Of a stretch of 64,000 nt of DNA, positions 37,812-45,573 are shown piece after piece. Position 1 is the first letter of the stretch; every line of letters starts with the position of its first letter. The stretch covers positions 868,001 through 932,000 of the forward strand of contig NZ_CP053840.1 of the NCBI RefSeq assembly GCF_013201665.1, written 5' to 3'. This DNA comes from Arcobacter venerupis (lineage in GTDB: Bacteria > Campylobacterota > Campylobacteria > Campylobacterales > Arcobacteraceae). Under the pieces are notes generated by a model, which worked only from the letters and a program-made list of their open reading frames with translations, did no database searches and had not been told where the DNA came from. The translations under genes were made by a program, and so were the position numbers.

Positions 37812-39038
37812 CTAATCAAACTCCATTCTAACTTGGGTTTGTCCAGTTGTTCCAAATTCATAGTCGATTTGTGTAGCAATTGCTTTAAAATCAACTCCTT
37901 GAACTGTTTTTAAGCCTTTTAAAATCTCTTTTTTACCACTAATTAACTCTTTTGATTTTATTCCGTGTGAAATAGATAAGCTAGCTTCAACAAAAGCTGA
38001 TAATTTATCACATTGTTTTAAAGCTAATCCATCAATTGCATTATATTTATTTGCATTATATTTTGAAACATCTTCAACTATTTGGATTTTATCTTCGTAG
38101 ATTTTATTTTGAAACTCTTCTTTTATTCCATCATAAAGTCCTAAAATATAAGAGAATTCATCATGTAAAATTTCGGGAATATTAGGCAAAATATCGTCTT
38201 GTATCTTTTCTATTTCATACTCTGCAATTATGTCAGATAACTCATCAACACAATATTTTACAGGAGTTATAATATCTCGCGTTAAGGCTTCTGGTAAATC
38301 ATGAAATAGGGCTGTAAAGAAGTTATTTTGTAATCTTTTATCACAAGCATTTACTTCAAGTGAAAAGAAATATCCAAAAATTGCAACGGTTAGCATATGA
38401 CCAAGAACTGAAGTTTCAGGAATTCTAGGAGTTTGTGCCCATCTTTTTTGAAATCTTAATCTTCCACTTAAATCTATGATTTTTGCTAGTTTTTTATTTA
38501 GAGCAATTTTCCTCACTCCAATTAATTCATAATAATCTTCAAGTTCTTCATCAACGCTTTTTTTTACATTTTCAATATCATTTAAAAATTGACTTGTTTG
38601 ATAAACAATAGAAAATTCCCATTTAGTTGCTAAATATGAAGCAGCTTTTAGAATAAATCTCTCTTTTTTATACATCTCAGGATTTGATAAATACTCTTCA
38701 AATTTTTGTAAAAAATTCCCATTATCTATATCTTTAATTGATGGAGCTAATTTTGAAATAACCCAAGAGTTAATCTCTTTTGATTTTTTTTGCAAAGCTT
38801 TTCTAAAAACATCAGGTCTAATATCTGTTACAACAACTCGTCTTAAAAACTCAAATATTCCAGCTTCGATTAAGTGTGTGAAATCTATATCTTTTTCTAG
38901 TTTTGCTATAAAATATGCAATAATAAATTTATGAGCTTGTTTGTCAAGTTCAACTAATTCAACCATTCGAGGATAGTCATTCCATCTTTGAATTGAAGCT
39001 GACGAAAAAATATAATCTATAATTCTTGGATTAATCAA
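37812..39038 (-). CDS. HD-domain phosphohydrolase
   Basis: A 408-residue cytoplasmic protein. The N-terminal 190 residues are helical without a known motif. An HD domain follows at about 215-350: SVLGHMLTVAIFGYFF, FHDLPEALTRDIITPVK (His-Asp metal pair) and a later KQCDKLSAFVEA. It resembles HD_3/YfbR-like nucleotidases, so a nucleotide or phosphate ester substrate is likely. The start is a TTG at 39038 with SD AAAGGAT. The stop of a 37-residue membrane peptide overlaps this TTG, which suggests coupling. Confidence 0.85.
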   Translation of the reverse strand: MINPRIIDYIFSSASIQRWNDYPRMVELVELDKQAHKFIIAYFIAKLEKDIDFTHLIEAGIFEFLRRVVVTDIRPDVFRKALQKKSKEINSWVISKLAPSIKDIDNGNFLQKFEEYLSNPEMYKKERFILKAASYLATKWEFSIVYQTSQFLNDIENVKKSVDEELEDYYELIGVRKIALNKKLAKIIDLSGRLRFQKRWAQTPRIPETSVLGHMLTVAIFGYFFSLEVNACDKRLQNNFFTALFHDLPEALTRDIITPVKYCVDELSDIIAEYEIEKIQDDILPNIPEILHDEFSYILGLYDGIKEEFQNKIYEDKIQIVEDVSKYNANKYNAIDGLALKQCDKLSAFVEASLSISHGIKSKELISGKKEILKGLKTVQGVDFKAIATQIDYEFGTTGQTQVRMEFD

Positions 39039-39148
39039 TTTTTATCCTTTGGCTCTTTTTTTGTATCATCAAAAAACATCATTTTTTTACCAAGTAACAT
39101 TAAGCTTACAATAATAAACATCATCAAATATACTTGCCAATCACTCAT
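39035..39148 (-). CDS. 37-residue single-helix membrane peptide
   Basis: A short gene that begins MSDWQVYLMMFIIVSLMLLG, so one membrane helix follows a short polar N-terminus, and it ends with a basic, Lys-rich tail (KKEPKDKN). SD AAAAGG lies about seven bases before the ATG. Its TGA overlaps the TTG start of the HD-domain gene by two bases, so ribosomes finishing it could restart on the HD gene. No family is recognised. It may be a leader peptide, a membrane anchor for the HD protein, or both. Confidence 0.6.
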   Translation of the reverse strand: MSDWQVYLMMFIIVSLMLLGKKMMFFDDTKKEPKDKN

Positions 39149-39250
39149 AATATATGCCTTTTGAATTTTGTTTGATTATCTCATAATATTGATAAATAGG
39201 TACTTATAATAAACTTTTGAGTGATTTGATGCAAATATTAAAAACAGATG

Positions 39251-39256
39251 TATAAT
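39251..39256 (+). promoter_or_regulatory. -10 box for the DUF2156-GNAT pair
   Basis: A perfect TATAAT 30 bases before the ATG at 39287, with SD taaggaaa between. It drives the two-gene unit that follows. Confidence 0.6.
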
Positions 39257-39286
39257 TCGCAAAATATTTCTTAAGGAAAAAATAAA

Positions 39287-40267
39287 ATGTCAACCTTGAC
39301 AATAAATAACTATACTTTAAAACACTTTGATTTAAAAGCAAAAGATACAATGGATGAGTATTTAAAACTAATAAATGTAGATGTTAGTGATTATACATTT
39401 GCAGGTAATTATATCTGGCTTTCAACGGCAACTGGATTTTATGCAATAGTAAATGAGACTTTTTGTCTATTTATTCTAAATTCAGGTGAACTCTCAATGT
39501 TATTACCACCAATTGGTAAAAAAGAGAATACATACGCTGCAATGCTTCAATGTTTTGAGATTATGAACTCACATAATAGTAATAGAAATTATTCAAAAAT
39601 TGAGTATGTACATGAAGAGTTACTTGAAGGATTTGTTGATTATTTAGAAGAGGGTACTTTAGTATATGAGATGCTAAAAGATTTTATTATTGAGAAAAAG
39701 CTTGTTGATTATATTTATAAAGTTGAAGATTTAATAGACTTAAAAGGGGACTCTTATAAATCAAAAAGAAATGAGATAAATAGATTTAGAAAAGTTTATC
39801 CAAACTATAGATTAGAGATTCTTGATAAAGAAAAACATGGAAAAGAAGTTATGTCACTTTTTAATAAATGGGTACGAGATAGAACAACATATATGCCAAA
39901 AGAAGAAGTAGAAGTTTTTATGGATGGTATTTATTTTGAAAGATTTGCTATTAAAAGACTTATTAACGATTATGAAAATTTAGACATAATTGGGCTTGTA
40001 ATTTATATAGATGATGAAATAAAAGGTTTTACAGTTGGTGAAAAAATTAATGACCAAACTGCAAGTGTAATTATTGAAAAAACAGATTTCGAGATTTTGG
40101 GTTGTGCCCAATTTATTTTTAGAGAGTTTACAAAAATTTTAAAAGATAAATATGCAGTTGAATATATAAATGTTGGTGATGATATGGGATTTGAAAATCT
40201 TAAAAAAGTAAAAATGTCATATCGACCAAAAAAATTAGTTCCAAAATATACGATTTATCAAAAATGA
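39287..40267 (+). CDS. DUF2156 (LPG synthase C-terminal-like) protein
   Basis: A 326-residue soluble protein matching the DUF2156 fold, a double GNAT-like domain found at the C-terminus of phosphatidylglycerol lysyltransferases (MprF). Typical segments are SKRNEINRFRKVYPNYRLEIL, FERFAIKRLINDYENLDIIGLVIYI and INVGDDMGFENLKKVKMSYRPKKLVPKYTIY. It lacks the membrane helices of MprF, so it may use aminoacyl-tRNA on another acceptor. Its stop overlaps the GNAT gene start by 4 bases. Confidence 0.85.
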   Translation: MSTLTINNYTLKHFDLKAKDTMDEYLKLINVDVSDYTFAGNYIWLSTATGFYAIVNETFCLFILNSGELSMLLPPIGKKENTYAAMLQCFEIMNSHNSNRNYSKIEYVHEELLEGFVDYLEEGTLVYEMLKDFIIEKKLVDYIYKVEDLIDLKGDSYKSKRNEINRFRKVYPNYRLEILDKEKHGKEVMSLFNKWVRDRTTYMPKEEVEVFMDGIYFERFAIKRLINDYENLDIIGLVIYIDDEIKGFTVGEKINDQTASVIIEKTDFEILGCAQFIFREFTKILKDKYAVEYINVGDDMGFENLKKVKMSYRPKKLVPKYTIYQK

Positions 40268-40677
40268 TTAGTCAAGCTAAAATAGAAGATTTAAACTCTT
40301 TATACGATATAGAAAAAAGAGTTTTTAAAAATGATAGTTTTGCCCTTAGTAAAGCTAGTTTCAAATATCATATTTTAAAAAATAAAATCTTTAAAATAGA
40401 GATTGAAGAAAAAATAGTTGGATATATTTTATGGCTTGAACGAAAAGAGTATTTTAGATTATATTCCCTAGCAATTGATGAAAAGTTTCAAGGATTAGGC
40501 ATTGCTTCAAAACTTTTAGAATTTAGTTTAGTAGAGTTAAAAAATAAAAATTATTCACTTGAAGTAAAATTAAAAAATGAAAAAGCTGTAAAATTATATG
40601 AAAAATTTGGATTTAAAATAAAAAAAGTTTTAAAAGATTATTATGAAGATTGTGATGGATATTTGATGGTAAAGTAG
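40264..40677 (+). CDS. GNAT family N-acetyltransferase (RimI-like)
   Basis: Acetyl-CoA-dependent acetyltransferase of 137 residues. The CoA-binding loop is in LYSLAIDEKFQGLGIASKLLEFS (R/Q-x-x-G-x-G/A), followed by LEVKLKNEKAVKLYEKFGFKIKKVLKDYY, typical of RimI-type proteins that acetylate peptide N-termini. ATGA overlap with the DUF2156 gene suggests coupled expression. Substrate not determined. Confidence 0.88.
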   Translation: MISQAKIEDLNSLYDIEKRVFKNDSFALSKASFKYHILKNKIFKIEIEEKIVGYILWLERKEYFRLYSLAIDEKFQGLGIASKLLEFSLVELKNKNYSLEVKLKNEKAVKLYEKFGFKIKKVLKDYYEDCDGYLMVK

Positions 40678-40698
40678 GGCATAGAAAACTATGCTCTA
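40675..40698. terminator. Bidirectional hairpin between GNAT gene and rpiB
   Basis: 10-bp stem with one G-T pair (TAGGGCATAG/CTATGCTCTA) and an AAAA loop between convergent genes, overlapping the stop of the left gene and the last codons of rpiB. Confidence 0.6.
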
Positions 40699-41144
40699 CA
40701 ACTTCCCATTTTTCCTAAAGCGTTGATTTTTTCAACCCTTCCTGCATGTCTTCCACCTTCGAATTCTGTTTTATCCCAAGATTTTATGATAGCTTCAATC
40801 ATTCCATAACCAGAAACTCTCTCACCTAAACAAATAACATTTGCATCGTTGTGTTTTCTAGCCATTCTTGCACTATATTCATTGTGACAAAGTGCTGCTC
40901 TAATTCCATCAAATTTGTTTGCAGCCATACTCATTCCAAGTCCTGAGCCACAGATTAAAATTCCCATTGTTCCTTGCTCTTCTAGTACTTTTTTACAAAC
41001 TTTAGCAGCATAATCAGGATAATCAACTCTATCTTTGCTAAAAGGTCCTAAATCTATAACTTCATGACCTCTTTCTTCAAAAAGTTCTTTTACATAATCT
41101 TTTATATCAATTCCTGCATGGTCTGCACCAATAAAATATTTCAT
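40689..41144 (-). CDS. rpiB: Ribose-5-phosphate isomerase B
   Basis: Interconverts ribose-5-phosphate and ribulose-5-phosphate. The 151 residues show the N-terminal motif IGADHAGIDIKDYV, the catalytic Cys in ILICGSGLGMSMAANK, and ARKHNDANVICLGERV. The family length (about 150) and LacAB/RpiB fold agree. Its start overlaps the lepB stop by one base, so rpiB is the last gene of folD-lepB-rpiB. Confidence 0.95.
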   Translation of the reverse strand: MKYFIGADHAGIDIKDYVKELFEERGHEVIDLGPFSKDRVDYPDYAAKVCKKVLEEQGTMGILICGSGLGMSMAANKFDGIRAALCHNEYSARMARKHNDANVICLGERVSGYGMIEAIIKSWDKTEFEGGRHAGRVEKINALGKMGSCRA

Positions 41145-41929
41145 TAGTAAATTCCTTCTTCTTGCTCAATCTCTAATTTATCAAAATCAATAGTTTCTTC
41201 TAATGTTTTAACACTTTTTAAAACTCTATCCCATCTAATCTCTTTGTTATCATTCCATGAAAAATAGATAAACCAAGGAGTACCAACAACATCTTTATAT
41301 GGAACAGTTCCCCAAAATCTTGAATCATTCGAATGGTCTCTATTATCACCCATCATAAATGTTTCATCTTCTGGAACAATGATTGGAGACATATTAAATA
41401 ATTCTGCTGGATTTAAACCATTATCTACAATTTTTTCATCGTGGTGAATTCCGGGATGGTCTTTTTTATAAGGATCAATTACCCAAAGTTTATTATCAAT
41501 TTCAATAATATTCTCTTTTAGATAGTTTGCTTTTACAAACTCATTACCTTCTTTTGGATGAAGTAAAAGATGTTTGTCTTTAATTGCAACTAAATCTCCA
41601 CCAGTTGCAACTGCTCTTTTTACATAGTGAATATTTTCATTTTTTGGGTATCTAAAAACTACAATATCGCCTCTTTGTGGTCTTGGACCTTCAATTAAAT
41701 GTCCATTATTATTAAAATCAGGCAATACTTTTACTTCAAGCCATGGAATTCGTGGAGTTGGAATACCATAAGAGAATTTTTTAACAAAAAGCATATCTCC
41801 TATTAAAAGAGTATTTTTCATACTTCCACTTGGAATTACAAATGCTTGTGCAACAAAAAATATAATTGCAAGAACAATTACAATTGTCCCAGTCCATGAA
41901 CTAGACCAGTTATATAATTTTTTTAACAT
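41144..41929 (-). CDS. lepB: Signal peptidase I
   Basis: Membrane protease removing signal peptides on the outer face of the inner membrane. The 261 residues have one N-terminal helix (about 12-32) and then box B PSGSMKNTLLIGD with catalytic Ser. Box C/D is RGDIVVFRYPK...YVKRAVATGGD with general-base Lys, and box E is MMGDNRDHSNDSRFWGTVP. It lies directly after folD with no gap. Confidence 0.96.
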   Translation of the reverse strand: MLKKLYNWSSSWTGTIVIVLAIIFFVAQAFVIPSGSMKNTLLIGDMLFVKKFSYGIPTPRIPWLEVKVLPDFNNNGHLIEGPRPQRGDIVVFRYPKNENIHYVKRAVATGGDLVAIKDKHLLLHPKEGNEFVKANYLKENIIEIDNKLWVIDPYKKDHPGIHHDEKIVDNGLNPAELFNMSPIIVPEDETFMMGDNRDHSNDSRFWGTVPYKDVVGTPWFIYFSWNDNKEIRWDRVLKSVKTLEETIDFDKLEIEQEEGIY

Positions 41930-42790
41930 TTATTTACTTTCTCTTTTATCTCTTAATTTTGCAGCTTTAAGCGTGTTTTTTAACAACATTCCAATTGTCA
42001 TAGGTCCCACTCCACCAGGAACTGGAGTTATAAATGAACATTTATCTTTACAATCTTCAAAGTCAGCATCGCCTGTTAATTTACCAGTATCAAGTCTATT
42101 GATACCAACATCTATAACAACTGCACCATCTTTTATCATATCAGCTTTAAGTAAATGAGGAACACCAACTGCAATGATAACAATATCAGCTTCTTTTGTA
42201 TGTGCTTTTAGATCTTTTGTTCGTGAGTTACAAACTGTAACTGTAGCTTTTGCATTAATTAAAAGTGAAGCCATTGGTTTACCAACAATATCACTACTTC
42301 CAATTACTACAACATTTTTACCACTTAATTCTATCCCATACTCTTCAAACATTCTCATAACACCAAAAGGAGTTGCAGGTAAAAAAGAATCAAGATTTGA
42401 AACCATTCTTCCTACATTGTAAGGATGAAAACCATCTACATCTTTTAATGGATCAATTGCTTCTAAAACAGTAGTTGTATCAATATGTTTTGGAAGTGGT
42501 AATTGAACTAAGATACCATCAAGTTTTGGATTTTTATTCATCATTTCAATTGTTTCTAATAATTCTTCTTGAGTAATACTATCTGGCATTTCATGAACAA
42601 CAGAGTAAATACCCGCATTTTTACATGATTTTGCTTTACTTGCCACATATGTTGCACTAGCCGCATCATTACCAACTAAAATAACTGCAAGTCCTGGCGT
42701 TATTTGTTTTTCTTCAACAAGTTGTGCTACTTCAACTTTTACTTCTTCTTTGATTTTTTCAGATAATGCTTTTCCATCTAATAATATCAT
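41930..42790 (-). CDS. folD: Bifunctional methylene-THF dehydrogenase/cyclohydrolase
   Basis: Folate one-carbon enzyme, 286 residues. Signatures are YVASKAKSCKNAGI (catalytic Lys/Tyr region), DGILVQLPLPKHID, VVIGSSDIVGKPMA (NADP loop) and the C-terminal PVPGGVGPMTIGMLLKNT. It supplies the one-carbon units that GlyA (58.1 kb) puts onto tetrahydrofolate. It is the first gene of folD-lepB-rpiB. SD AAGG lies about six bases before the ATG. Confidence 0.96.
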   Translation of the reverse strand: MILLDGKALSEKIKEEVKVEVAQLVEEKQITPGLAVILVGNDAASATYVASKAKSCKNAGIYSVVHEMPDSITQEELLETIEMMNKNPKLDGILVQLPLPKHIDTTTVLEAIDPLKDVDGFHPYNVGRMVSNLDSFLPATPFGVMRMFEEYGIELSGKNVVVIGSSDIVGKPMASLLINAKATVTVCNSRTKDLKAHTKEADIVIIAVGVPHLLKADMIKDGAVVIDVGINRLDTGKLTGDADFEDCKDKCSFITPVPGGVGPMTIGMLLKNTLKAAKLRDKRESK

Positions 42791-42906
42791 CGGGTTTTTA
42801 CCTTATATTTTGTTTTTATTAAGGAAAGATATTATCCAAAAATCAATTAATAAAAGTTAAATATAAGATTAATAAAAACTTAAACTAATATTTAGAAAAC
42901 TTTCTA

Positions 42907-42912
42907 TATAAT
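42907..42912 (+). promoter_or_regulatory. rplY promoter -10
   Basis: TATAAT 33 bases before the rplY ATG, with SD aaaaaggaaa between. T-rich periodic tracts lie upstream, as is common in epsilonproteobacterial promoters. Confidence 0.65.
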
Positions 42913-42945
42913 CCTGCCCTAAATTTAAAACAAAAAGGAAACGTT

Positions 42946-43482
42946 ATGTTAGAGGGTATCATCAGAGATAGTATGACAAAACAAGCTACTAAAACTTTAA
43001 GAAGAGATGGATATTTAATTGCAAATATCTACGGTAAAGGTTTAGAAAATATTTCAGCGGCATTCAAAAGAAATGAATTTATCAAATTTTTAAGAAACAA
43101 AGAGACTTTAGCATTTGATGTTAATCTTGGTGGAAACATAGTAAAAGTTGTAGTTCAAGAATATCAAAAATGTCCGTTAACTTCAGAGTTATTACATGTT
43201 GATTTAATGGTTGCACAAGCAGGTGTTAAAACTTCATATAAAATTCCAGTTAAAACTACAGGTATTGCAAAAGGTCTTAAAAATAAAGGTCTTTTAATGA
43301 TTCATACAAAAAGAGTACCTGTTAAATGTACTGTTGAAGAATTACCAAATAACATTACTTTAGATGTAACAAACTTAGATACAGGTGATAATATCTTAAT
43401 TAGAGATTTAACTTTACCTGCTTCTTTAGAGTGTTTCTTAGATCCAAGAGTTCCTGTTGTTGGTATAATTAAAGCTAAATAG
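42946..43482 (+). CDS. rplY: 50S ribosomal protein L25 (general stress CTC form)
   Basis: 5S-rRNA-binding ribosomal protein of 178 residues. The N-terminal L25 domain is at about 3-90 ([36 protein letters not shown]) and the CTC/TL5 extension domain at about 95-178. The longer two-domain form is usual in Campylobacterota. It is followed ten bases later by pth, the classic rplY-pth pair, in an operon with the LptF/G permease. Confidence 0.94.
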   Translation: MLEGIIRDSMTKQATKTLRRDGYLIANIYGKGLENISAAFKRNEFIKFLRNKETLAFDVNLGGNIVKVVVQEYQKCPLTSELLHVDLMVAQAGVKTSYKIPVKTTGIAKGLKNKGLLMIHTKRVPVKCTVEELPNNITLDVTNLDTGDNILIRDLTLPASLECFLDPRVPVVGIIKAK

Positions 43483-43492
43483 TTTTAATTTA

Positions 43493-44044
43493 ATGCATTT
43501 AATTGTAGGTCTTGGAAATATTGGTGATAAATACCAATTAACAAGACATAATGTAGGATTTATGGTTATCGATGAGATAACCAAAAGTCTTACAACTTCT
43601 AATATTCAAAAATCAAATTTTCATTCTACACTAGAAAAATCAGCTTATGATTTATATTCAAAACCAACTACATTTATGAATAATTCAGGAATGGCTGTTC
43701 AAGCTATTAAAGAGTATTATAAATTAGATATGGAAGATATTATTGTAATTCATGATGATATAGATTTACCATTTGGAACTGTAAAGTTTAAAATTGGTGG
43801 TGGTCATGGTGGACACAATGGTTTAAGATCAATTGATGCACATATTGGAAAAGAGTATATTCGTGTAAGAATTGGTGTAGGAAAACCACAAGATAAAGCA
43901 GATGTTGCTAATTATGTATTAAATAATTTTTCAAAAGAAGAATTAAACAAACTACCCGATATAATACTACATACTATGAATGCTATAAAAGCACTAAAAA
44001 GTGAAGATATAGAACAAGTAAAAACTAAATTCACATTGAAGTAA
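43493..44044 (+). CDS. pth: Peptidyl-tRNA hydrolase
   Basis: Releases peptides from stalled peptidyl-tRNA. The 183 residues include the N-terminal GLGNIGDKYQLTRHNVGFMVID with catalytic His, KPTTFMNNSGMAV, IHDDIDLPFG with the catalytic Asp, and GGGHGGHNGLRSI. No good SD precedes the ATG. A perfect TGGTATAAT (43461-43469) lies inside the end of rplY and could give a second transcript for pth. Confidence 0.95.
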   Translation: MHLIVGLGNIGDKYQLTRHNVGFMVIDEITKSLTTSNIQKSNFHSTLEKSAYDLYSKPTTFMNNSGMAVQAIKEYYKLDMEDIIVIHDDIDLPFGTVKFKIGGGHGGHNGLRSIDAHIGKEYIRVRIGVGKPQDKADVANYVLNNFSKEELNKLPDIILHTMNAIKALKSEDIEQVKTKFTLK

Positions 44045-44045
44045 T

Positions 44046-45113
44046 ATGAGCATATTAAGCAAATACATTTTAAAAAAATATTTAATTAACTTTATTATTG
44101 TTCTACTTTCATTAGAAATTTTTTTTGTTGGTATTGACATCTTACAAAACTTTAAATCTCTTCCTCATTCAGCTAATTTACAACTTTTATATGTTTTATA
44201 TATGTCATTTTTTACATTAACATTAACATTACCATTATCAATTGTATTTGGATGGATTGTAACTTTAGTAGTATTTATTAGAAACAATGAATTTGTTGCT
44301 TTTAATGCACTTGGAGCAACTAATAAAAGAATATTCCTACCTGTTGTAAATATCTCTGTTTTATTGTTAATTGGTCTTATTATCCTTCAAATGACTCCTT
44401 TAGCATATTCAGCAGACCAAAAAAGTAAAATTTTGAATAATCAGTATTTTACAAGTACAAAAAATGATATTTTTTTAAAATATAATGACTATTACGTATA
44501 TTTTAAAAAATTATTACCATTAGAAAAAAGAGCTGAAGATATACATATTTTTAAAGTTTCAGGAAAAGATGTAATTGAAACAATAATAGGTGAAAAAGCA
44601 TATTTTCAAAATAATAAATGGTATGTTGTTAATGTAAAAATTATTGATAAGCCAAAAGATTTAAATATCGATGACTCAAAACTAGATATTAAATATGAGA
44701 AATTTTTGCATACTTTAGATGGTTTTAAACCAAAAATTCTTGATAATGTTTATGAAAGTAATTCTGAATTTTCTATATTTGATGCTGTTTCTGCTGTTGT
44801 TTTATTAAAGGAACAAGGGATAAAAACAGATAAAATTAGAAGTATTTTGTATAATCAAATTGTAATTCCTTTTTTTGTAATTCCATTAATATTATTGATT
44901 TTTGCTTATGCTTCTTTAAATAGCAGATTCTTTAATATTGGAAAATTTACCTCTATGTCAATTTTTGGAACGCTAATTATTTGGGGTATTTTCTTTATGT
45001 TATTTAAATTTACAAAGGGAGGAGTTATAATTCCTGAAATATCAATTTTATTACCAATGTTAATTTGGGTAATAATTTCAATGTATCTTTATAATAAAAA
45101 AATAAATTCTTAA
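44046..45113 (+). CDS. LptF/LptG family LPS export permease
   Basis: Inner-membrane subunit of the LPS transport ABC system. It has 355 residues: membrane helices at about 15-35, 50-80 and 95-118, a periplasmic beta-jellyroll (about 130-255), then helices at about 280-300, 305-325 and 330-350. The N-terminus SKYILKKYLINFIIVLLSLEIFFVGIDIL is the YjgP/YjgQ signature. Whether it is LptF or LptG cannot be told. It starts right behind pth with a weak SD. Confidence 0.88.
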   Translation: MSILSKYILKKYLINFIIVLLSLEIFFVGIDILQNFKSLPHSANLQLLYVLYMSFFTLTLTLPLSIVFGWIVTLVVFIRNNEFVAFNALGATNKRIFLPVVNISVLLLIGLIILQMTPLAYSADQKSKILNNQYFTSTKNDIFLKYNDYYVYFKKLLPLEKRAEDIHIFKVSGKDVIETIIGEKAYFQNNKWYVVNVKIIDKPKDLNIDDSKLDIKYEKFLHTLDGFKPKILDNVYESNSEFSIFDAVSAVVLLKEQGIKTDKIRSILYNQIVIPFFVIPLILLIFAYASLNSRFFNIGKFTSMSIFGTLIIWGIFFMLFKFTKGGVIIPEISILLPMLIWVIISMYLYNKKINS

Positions 45114-45126
45114 CAAGGTAAAAAAA

Positions 45127-45573
45127 ATGAGATCTCATGTAAAGTCGTATGGGGTAGTTCCTTATTTAGTAACACAAGATAATATAAAGATATTATTATG
45201 TAAATCAGTTGCTAGCAAAGATAAATGGGGCTGTTTAAAAGGAACAAAAAACAACAATGAATCAGCTTATGAATGCGCTAAAAGAGAGTTTGTAGAAGAG
45301 TGTTCAATTGAAGTTGAAACAGCTCTTTTTGAAGATTATTTTGAGCAAATTAATATAGATAAAGATGTTGGTATTTGGTTAGTTAATGCAAATAATATTG
45401 AAAATATAGAACAGTATTTTGTAGAAGATACTTTGAAAAACAACTTTTTATCTTGGGAAAATTCAAAGGTTAAATTCTTTTCTTTGAATAATTTACCAAG
45501 AATTAAAACTAAACAAGTTAATTTAATAAAAGAGATTAAGGATTTTTTGAAAAATAAGAATCTACACCATTAG
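45127..45573 (+). CDS. NUDIX hydrolase
   Basis: Hydrolyses a nucleoside diphosphate linked to another group. The 148 residues carry a complete Nudix box (G-x5-E-x7-REFVEE, residues about 39-58, GTKNNNESAYECAKREFVEE). Substrate not determinable; RNA 5' cap removal or nucleotide sanitation are possible. It is the last gene after rplY-pth-lptF/G. Its 3' end overlaps the 3' end of the convergent amidase gene by 38 bases, with no terminator between. Confidence 0.9.
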   Translation: MRSHVKSYGVVPYLVTQDNIKILLCKSVASKDKWGCLKGTKNNNESAYECAKREFVEECSIEVETALFEDYFEQINIDKDVGIWLVNANNIENIEQYFVEDTLKNNFLSWENSKVKFFSLNNLPRIKTKQVNLIKEIKDFLKNKNLHH

